Notes under the pieces: generated by a model
The model's input: only the letters and a program-made list of their open reading frames with translations
The model's database searches: none
What the model was told of the DNA's origin: nothing
Translations under genes and position numbers: made by a program
Assembly (NCBI GenBank): GCA_905250115.1
Contig: CAJNOI010000102.1
Span: 1-64,000, forward strand
Length of the DNA stretch: 64,000 bases
Direction of reading: 5' to 3'
Source of the DNA: Adineta steineri
Lineage: Eukaryota; Rotifera; Eurotatoria; Adinetida; Adinetidae
Part shown: positions 57,763 to 64,000 of the stretch, in pieces
How the letters are laid out: each line of letters opens with the position of its first letter
How positions within the stretch are numbered: the stretch's first letter is position 1

Positions 57763-59093
57763 ATGACGGACTCTTTCCTGATTCGTTTCGAGCCGACTGG
57801 GGAATCTTTCGATGTGCCTTATCAACAACAGACTACCATTCGTGATCTCATCGAATACGTATGCAAAAGTGCAGCAACATCAAATGCAAACTCTGATGAC
57901 TACTGTCTGACGATTGACAACAACAAAGAACTAGAAGATAATCAGACTGTGTATGGAGCGCGCCTTAATGAACACAATCGATTCGTCTTTTTAGAAATAT
58001 GGTTAAAAGACAATTTTGACTTTAAAAAATATGCTGAGACTAAAGTACTTCTTAAACAATGGATGTCATCGATACCAGAAACAGAAATGCTTACCACTCG
58101 AACCACAATGAACATTGGTAAAAAGCAAGAGATTACTACAGGTATAAGACTTCGATCAAAAATAAATTTTCTTCTCTTTCATGTTTAATTGTCATTATTT
58201 TTCTAGAATCAAAATTTAACAGATGGAAACAAAGTGCCGTCACTGTGGTTGGCGGAAATGGAAAAGGACAAGAATTAAATCAACTGAATCATCCTTTTGG
58301 AATTTTTATTAATAAGAAGAACAATATTTTCATCGCTGATTGTTGGAATCATCGCATTATTGAATGGAAATATGATACTAAAGAAGGACAAATCATTGCT
58401 GGTGGAAATGGCAAAGGAACTCGAATGGATCAGTTGAATCATCCAACAGATGTGATTGTTGATCAACAAAATCATTCGATCATCATTGCTGATCATGTTA
58501 ACAGACGAGTGATTCAATGGGTTAATCAAACGCAACAAATTCTTATTGAGAATATTGATTGTGCTCGCTTAGCAACAGATAAACATGGATTTTTGTATGT
58601 TTCTGATTACAAGAAGAATGAAGTGAGACGATGGAAAATGGGAGAATATAACAACGACGGAATTGTAGTGGCAGGTGGAAATAAACAAGGAACTCAACTT
58701 AGTCAACTCAATAGTCCAGGTTTTATCTTTGTTGATGAAGATCAATCGGTTTACGTATCAGATTGGAACAATCATCGTGTGATGAAATGGAGAAAAGATG
58801 CAAAAGAAGGAAGAATCGTAGCGGGAGGAAATGGTCAAGGTAGAAATCGAAATCAACTACATCATCCTCAAGGAGTAACTGTTGATGCTTTTGGTCGAAT
58901 CTATGTGGCGGATTTTGGAAATGATCGAGTAATGCGTTGGTGTGAAGGAAAAGAAGAAGGTGAAATTGTTGTTGATGAAAATAGTAAAGGAAATCAATTG
59001 AATTATCCCCGTGGTTTATCTTTTGATAATGAAGGAAATCTTTATGTTGCTGATTGTGACAATAATCGAATTCAAAAATTTGAAATAATTTAA
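57763..59093 (+). CDS. NHL-repeat protein with ubiquitin-like N-terminal domain
   Basis: Exons 57763-58141 and 58207-59093 (65-bp GT-AG intron, phase 1) encode about 421 residues. Residues 1-80 (SFLIRFEPTGESFDVPYQQQTTIRDLIEYVCKSA... YGARLNEHNRFVFLEIWL) look like a ubiquitin-like beta-grasp fold. The second exon is an NHL propeller of about six blades with repeats such as NGKGQELNQLNHPFGIFINKKNNIFIADCWNHRIIEWKYDTKEGQIIAGG. There is no signal peptide or membrane helix, so it is probably cytosolic. The NHL exon is closely related to the last exon of the gene at 61984, entered at the same phase with the same residues (ESKF..WKQ.A.TV.GGNG). NHL propellers bind protein or RNA; the partner is unknown. 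Confidence 0.8.
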
Positions 59094-59497
59094 TGAATGA
59101 AATTTTGATTTTGAAAAAAAAGAAAAGAAATTTTTTAATTGAATAAAAAACCGAGAAATAAAACAAAAAAGAAAAAATCAAGTTTTATTATTGAAAATTG
59201 AATTTAGTTGAATAAAACAAATGTTGAAAAGATGTTCCTTTAATAAATTAATAAATTTTATCGTTTGTAAATGAAATTATCTTTATCTATAACTATGACA
59301 TATAATTTGATTATTATGTAAGAAAATAAGGTAGGTGTCGGTTTGAGTGATGCATAGTACACACACCTACCCATATCCACACTTTCAACATAAATTAAAA
59401 CAAGCTATTCACTGTCATCTGCAATAGTCTGTAAAGTTTTATGCATAAAAAAAAAGTTTATTTTTTTAAGAAATCTTCAAATTCAGTTTCATCTGAT
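59094..59497. other. Intergenic region with palindrome
   Basis: No exon. It carries the palindrome at 59329 between the 3' ends of the NHL gene and the ECH1 fragment. Confidence 0.5.
59329..59387. repeat. Telomere-like palindrome (diverged)
   Basis: Arms AAGGTAGGTGTCGGTTTGAG and CACACACCTACCCATATCC; imperfect. Confidence 0.55.
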
Positions 59498-59801
59498 TTA
59501 TAGTTTACTTTTTTCCTTTAATACCGATGTTGCCATAACACTATTCACGATATCTTCAGTCAACAACATACCACTATTCCATGTACGCTAAATAAAAAAT
59601 AAATGGAAGATTTATTTTAAATAAAAAGAATTGTAATTATCATAACATACCACAAAAGTAAAATTATCATCTACAGTATGATCACGTGCATAATTTAAAC
59701 TGATTTTTGAACCTTGTACAGCTATAGAACTCTTGTTAGCAATAACACTTGCTAAAGATATAGCTGCATCGAGTAAAGTTTCACGAGTATCAAATACACG
59801 A
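59498..59801 (-). pseudogene. ECH1: 3' fragment of delta(3,5)-delta(2,4)-dienoyl-CoA isomerase
   Basis: Exons 59801-59651 and 59587-59498 (63-bp GT-AG intron) read SRVFDTRETLLDAAISLASVIANKSSIAVQGSKISLNYARDHTVDDNFTFV|RTWNSGMLLTEDIVNSVMATSVLKEKSKL. This matches the C-terminal third of ECH1, which isomerises dienoyl-CoA during oxidation of unsaturated fatty acids. The C-terminal SKL is a peroxisomal targeting signal (PTS1), as in the mammalian enzyme. The upstream exons with the active site are absent from the 300 bp before the gap at 60120. An acceptor-like AG precedes the first exon, so it was once internal. Either the gene is truncated, a long intron spans the gap, or the scaffold is mis-joined there. 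Confidence 0.75.
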
Positions 59802-60073
59802 CTATGCATAATAAAACAACATCCATTTTTCTATCATTCAATTTAAGAAAGACAAAGTAGTCAGGGAATAGTTTCTTATTTCAGTTAATTTGTAATGCGC
59901 GAGTTATGGATAATGGGGAAATGGTAACAGTTATTCTCGAGATGATCTTTGACTTCTTAAAAAAGATTTAAATATCCGAATGTCGAGTCTTGTATAAATG
60001 AAAGTCTGAGTAGATTTCAAATATTAGTTTCTTTCTTCGGAAAAATTAAAACGCACAGAACTAAACTTATTTA

Positions 60074-60119
60074 TTAGGGTGTGAATGTGGATGAAACTAA
60101 CAGAAGAGCAAATCATAGC
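60074..60119. repeat. Left arm of a telomere-like palindrome entering a gap
   Basis: GGGTGTGAATGTGGATG starts at 60077 and the sequence becomes N at 60120. The right arm is presumably in the gap. Confidence 0.45.
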
Positions 60120-60219
60120 NNNNNNNNNNNNNNNNNNNNNNNNNNNNNNNNNNNNNNNNNNNNNNNNNNNNNNNNNNNNNNNNNNNNNNNNNNNNNNNNN
60201 NNNNNNNNNNNNNNNNNNN
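60120..60219. other. Assembly gap (100 N)
   Basis: Exactly 100 undetermined bases. The 5' part of the urea transporter gene is missing here. Confidence 0.95.
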
Positions 60220-61386
60220 CCAATATCTGCTCTACCTGGTTATGTTTTGGGTGGAATTGCGTGGTTTGGTATTCCTTTTGTTATAGCTACTACGATGGGA
60301 CTCGCTGCTGTTGCACTAGAAAACAATCCAATATTTCCAACTTATCCAAATCGATTAAGTGCAGCTGATGTATCAGCTGGTTTAACTTTATCAACAGCTG
60401 CAGTAGCTCTTATTGGAAAAAGTGGAGCAATAGCTACTTTGATTATGGTTTTTATGGCATGTACGAGTGCTATGTCTGCTCAACTAATTGCTGTAAGTTC
60501 CATAGTTACTTATGATATTTATAAAGCTTATTTCAATCAAACAGCAAGTGGAAAGAAATTGATTTATGTTTCTCATATGACTGTCGTTCTATTTGGTCTC
60601 GGAATGAGTATATGGTCAATTGGATTGTATTATATTGAAATCAGCATGGGATATTTGTATTCAATGATGGGTATCATTATTTCTAGTGCTGTTATTCCAG
60701 GTGCATTGACTCTTCTTTGGAATAGACAGAGTAAATGGGCTGTCTGTCTTTCTCCTCCATTAGGTTTTATTTGCTCTGTATCTGCATGGTTAGTTATGAC
60801 TAAAATTCAATTTAATTCAATTAGTATTGAAACAACTGGATCAGATGTATCGATGCTTGTTGGAAATGTAGTCGCTTTACTCTCTCCGGTCGTATTCGTA
60901 CCCATTATTTCGCTCATTGCACCTGATCCAACACCTTATGACTTCGTTTCAATGAGAGCAATTGAGCTAGTTGACGATGGTCCAAGAAACACTAATCATC
61001 CGTCTCTAGGAGAAACAGAACGTGGAATTGCTTTTTTGACAGGAAAATTAAAATTTGCACGTATTATAGCTGTCGTTCTCACATCGTGTCTCGTCGTTAT
61101 TTGGCCTTTTCCCATGTATGGAACTGCATATGTCTTTAGTAAATCTTTCTTTACCGGTTGGGTTAGTATTGGAATTATTTGGATGTTTTTTTCATTCTGT
61201 ATTGTCGGAATTTATCCAATTGTTGAAAATCGTAAGACAATTCTATTCATCTGCAAGAAAATTTATAACGATTTAACGATAAGTAGACAACACACTACCA
61301 AAGTGCAGACGAACCATACTATTTCCAATACGCAAATGAACATTTTAGCAGTATCAACTATTGACAATTCTCATAACGATATTTAA
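60220..61386 (+). CDS. DUR3: Urea-proton symporter DUR3-like, 5' end missing
   Basis: Open from the gap edge to TAA at 61384, with 388 residues visible. GGIAWFGIPFVIATTMGLAAVALENNPIFPTYPNRLSAADVSAGL, MACTSAMSAQLIAVSSIVTYDIYKAYFN and YYIEISMGYLYSMMGIIISSAVIPGALTLLWNRQSKWA are highly characteristic of DUR3, the sodium:solute-symporter-family urea (and polyamine) uptake protein of fungi and plants, known also from some animals. Eight or more membrane helices are visible. About 250-300 N-terminal residues expected for the family are not in the window. No intron is found in the visible part. It would import urea across the plasma membrane. A foreign origin is possible but cannot be tested here. 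Confidence 0.85.
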   Translation, partial: PISALPGYVLGGIAWFGIPFVIATTMGLAAVALENNPIFPTYPNRLSAADVSAGLTLSTAAVALIGKSGAIATLIMVFMACTSAMSAQLIAVSSIVTYDIYKAYFNQTASGKKLIYVSHMTVVLFGLGMSIWSIGLYYIEISMGYLYSMMGIIISSAVIPGALTLLWNRQSKWAVCLSPPLGFICSVSAWLVMTKIQFNSISIETTGSDVSMLVGNVVALLSPVVFVPIISLIAPDPTPYDFVSMRAIELVDDGPRNTNHPSLGETERGIAFLTGKLKFARIIAVVLTSCLVVIWPFPMYGTAYVFSKSFFTGWVSIGIIWMFFSFCIVGIYPIVENRKTILFICKKIYNDLTISRQHTTKVQTNHTISNTQMNILAVSTIDNSHNDI

Positions 61387-61983
61387 TTATTTTATCTAAT
61401 GAATGTATAGAAAACTGTTGTAATTTTATGAGTATTTATATAATCATTATAATAAACTATTATCGGTACTTCAATGTTTTTTTTTGAGGGCGTGGATGTG
61501 GGTATTTTATTTCATCCACACCCACACTTTAGATGTTCAATATCTCATTCGAGTCTCTTAATAGCCCAAAAATATTTCTAATCCAAGATTCGCCGCACTT
61601 ATCTTTCAGTCCAATCTTAGTATGGACGTATATTCTATATTTTATCTAAGAGTGACCTGAAGAAATGTCCGTCCAATATGGGGTTCAATATATATGACGC
61701 GTCTAATCTCGGGCCCCATATACATGCCCGCTGTGCATGTGCATACACATCGGTCATTTCCTATTCTTTCTCCTCTCTTTGTTCATGTTTTCAATTTCTT
61801 TCGTGACCTCTTCGTTTTCCTATTCGTTCGTCATTATTCTTATATTCATTCTATTTAAATACAGCACGAACCAGTAGTTGTTCCATTACAATATTCATTC
61901 TAAAAATAAAATATTTTCGACAGAGATTTAATTTTTTTTCTTCATTATTATTTAAGAAAAGACTAACAAACTGAACAAATTCA
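61387..61983. other. Intergenic region with palindrome
   Basis: It contains the palindrome at 61486, about 100 bp after the DUR3 stop. The remainder is the 5' flank of the second NHL gene, including pyrimidine-rich sequence around 61755-61850. Confidence 0.5.
61486..61530. repeat. Telomere-like palindrome, compact
   Basis: Arms GAGGGCGTGGATGTGGGTA and ATCCACACCCACACTTT with a short T-rich loop; well paired. Confidence 0.75.
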
Positions 61984-63885
61984 ATGGTTAGTTACCAGAA
62001 TAAACAATACTTTAAATAATTCTTGTTAATATTTAGCCTGAACCAGAGAGTAAAAACAATATTAAACAACCTATTCATCCACAAACAGGATCGTAAGTAT
62101 TATTTGATTTATTTATTCGAACTATAACTATGATTTTAGATCTGTATTTCATCGGAAAACAATACTGATTTTAATTATCATTGCCATTCTTAGTCTAACA
62201 ACTATCATTGGTATTACAATAATTTCTATTTACATTACAAAGGCCGAAACAACAATTAATAAAATTACAACTACAACCGATGCGTCGACAACAAAAACAA
62301 CAATAAATGGTACAGTTTTTTTTGTTATGAAAGAAAAAATAAGCTCCACACGTAACTTCCAAATCTGTAGTTTATTTACGCATCCATATTTTCTCTGATG
62401 ATATTTGAAACTATATAGTCATCCAAAAAAATTATTAATTAAATACAGAAAAATCTGTTATGGAGTGAGAGTTACTATTCCCAAAACAGAACAAAAGTAC
62501 TCAGTACCCGAGAAGTGTCATTTCTATAGCAGAACAACTGTGTTCTATCTTTGAAAATTTTGAGGTGTGGATATATTAGAAGACTCATCGGCACCCACAC
62601 CCTTATCGATTTATTTCAAAAATTAATTATCTTTCAATAAAAATGCATTTTCTTCAAAATTTTGATTCTGAAAAATACAACTTTCAAATATTTTTCTTTT
62701 CAAAACAAAAGATTTCTTCATTTCATTTTACTTGATTTTATTCAAAAAACAGCAAAAGACTTTTTTCAATAAGGTTCTTCTCAAAACAATTTATTTTTAT
62801 TTTCCAAATACAAAACTTCAAATAATTTATGTTTTTTTTTCAATAAAAGTCTTTTCCAAATTTAGCGAAAAGTCCAATAAAACATGTTTATCATCATTTT
62901 ATTCAAAATAAATCTTTTCTTTTTACTTTCATGAAAAATAAGTTTTCTTCTTTTTGTTAAAATCTTTTTTTCTCATCATTTTCTAGAATCAAAATTCAGC
63001 AAATGGAAACAAAATGCAATTACGGTAGCTGGTGGAAATGGACAAGGACACAAATTAAATCAACTCAATGGCCCTCAAGGAATCTTTATTGATAAAAACA
63101 AAGATATGTTCATTGTTGATTTGGACAATCGTCGTATTGTTGAATGGAAACATAATGCAAAGGAAGGACAAATTATTGCAGGTGGAAATGAATATGGAAA
63201 TCGAATGAATCAATTGAGTTATGCAACAGATGTTATCTTTGATGAACAAAATCATTCGATCATCATTGCTGATTTTAATAACAGACGAGTGATTCAATGG
63301 TTTAATCAAACTCAACAGATTCTCATTCACAAAATTGCCTGCTGGGGCTTGTCAATGGATAAATATGGATTTCTTTATGTTTCTGATTCATTGAAGAATG
63401 AAGTGAGACGATGGAAAATGGGAGAATATAACAATGAAGGAATTGTAGTGGCGGGTGGAAATGGAGAAGGAAATGAACTAAATGAACTCGATTTTCCTAC
63501 TTTTATCTTTGTTGATGAAGATCAATCTGTTTATGTATCAGATACTGCCAATCATCGTGTGATGAAATGGAAAAAAGATGCAAAAGAAGGAATAATTGTG
63601 GCTGGAGGAAATGGTCAAGGAGGAAAACTTAATCAATTGTATCATCCTCAAGGTGTACTTGTTGATGATCTGGGTCAAATCTATGTGGCAGATTTTGGGA
63701 ATCATCGAGTAATGCGTTGGTGTGAAGGAAAAGAAGAAGGTGAAATTGTTGCTGGTGGGAATGGAAGAGGAAATCAATTAAATCAATTGGATGGTCTCTA
63801 TGGTTTATCTTTTGATAATGAAGGAAATCTTTATGTTGCTGATTATAATAACCATCGAATTCAAAAATTTGAAATAGTTTTGTGA
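61984..63885 (+). CDS. Type II membrane NHL-repeat protein
   Basis: Proposed exons: 61984-61986 (ATG alone, donor GTTAGT), 62037-62092, 62140-62309 and 62987-63885. All phases agree, giving about 375 residues. The N-terminus MPEPESKNNIKQPIHPQTGSS precedes one membrane helix (TILILIIIAILSLTTIIGITIISIYI) and a threonine-rich stalk (TTINKITTTTDASTTKTTIN). The last exon is an NHL propeller of about six blades (GNGQGHKLNQLNGPQGIFIDKNKDMFIVDLDNRRIVEW). The propeller would face outward. The 677-bp last intron carries a telomere-like palindrome. The start exon is the weakest inference. The gene lies downstream of a paralogue of its NHL exon (57763). Confidence 0.75.
62561..62604. repeat. Telomere-like palindrome inside an intron
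   Basis: Arms TGAGGTGTGGATA and CACCCACACCCTTA. It lies in the last intron of the membrane NHL gene and is the only copy clearly within a transcription unit. Confidence 0.6.
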
Positions 63886-64000
63886 ATAAAACTTCGATTG
63901 TGCAAGAAAGAAAATTTTTTTTTTGTATTGAATAAAAGAACAAAGAAAAGTCTTGTGGGATTTTTTTTCTTGAAAATTGAAATTAATTTCATAATTTTGA

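Noticed and set aside
1-64000. CRISPR arrays, prokaryotic operons, riboswitches, rRNA genes
   Set aside because: Introns and gene content are eukaryotic; no direct-repeat/spacer arrays or rRNA-like conserved blocks were seen.

Overview
The window looks like a scaffold piece from a bdelloid rotifer. This is inferred from strong AT richness, spliceosomal introns mostly of 45-70 bp, and the gene set: single-exon rhodopsin-like GPCRs in small clusters, NHL-repeat, FG-GAP-repeat, F-box, SUEL-lectin and arginine ADP-ribosyltransferase genes, and transporters or enzymes with a fungal or bacterial flavour. The genus cannot be decided from sequence alone. Two runs of exactly 100 N (19396-19495 and 60120-60219) are scaffolding gaps.

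Layout. 0.8-4 kb: an SLC49/FLVCR-like MFS transporter (minus) and a mitochondrial 2-oxodicarboxylate carrier (plus), divergently arranged. 4.5-8.1 kb: a secreted protein of about twenty cysteine-rich ephrin-receptor-like repeats, split by a 598-bp insertion with inverted-repeat ends and no canonical splice sites. 8-15.7 kb: mostly non-coding, with a GPCR relic and an unknown gene holding one in-frame UGA. 15.7-17.5 kb: an F-box gene with one in-frame UAG. 20.3-22.3 kb: a secreted clan GH-A-like glycosidase with a nested SUEL lectin. 23.5-26.4 kb: a UAS (FAF1-type) + F-box-like fusion, and a GPCR. 26.6-30.7 kb: foldback repeats and a gene desert. 30.8-35.7 kb: a large type II membrane protein with 28 FG-GAP repeats. 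36-40.7 kb: a tandem duplication carrying two GPCRs. 41.9-45.2 kb: a secreted PQQ-like beta-propeller and a GPCR. 48-55.2 kb: a GPCR, EMC7 with an in-frame UGA, a membrane-anchored methyltransferase and an ADP-ribosyltransferase. 55.9-57.1 kb: a hAT transposase relic containing a MITE. 57.8-63.9 kb: two NHL proteins sharing a C-terminal exon, a 3' fragment of ECH1, and a DUR3-like urea transporter cut by a gap.

No operon or single pathway links these genes. Many are of surface or sensory type: GPCRs, the TM-anchored NHL and FG-GAP proteins, and secreted lectin and cysteine-rich proteins.

Two repeat systems run through the non-coding DNA. The first is about two dozen short palindromes whose arms are telomere-like (GGGTGTGGGT then ACCCACACCC), always in the orientation expected of a telomere-telomere junction. 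The second is a set of non-autonomous hAT-like foldback elements, five or six of which still show 8-bp target duplications. The palindromes, the splice-less insertion in the cysteine-rich gene, and the reuse of one NHL exon behind two different N-termini are the observations most worth following.
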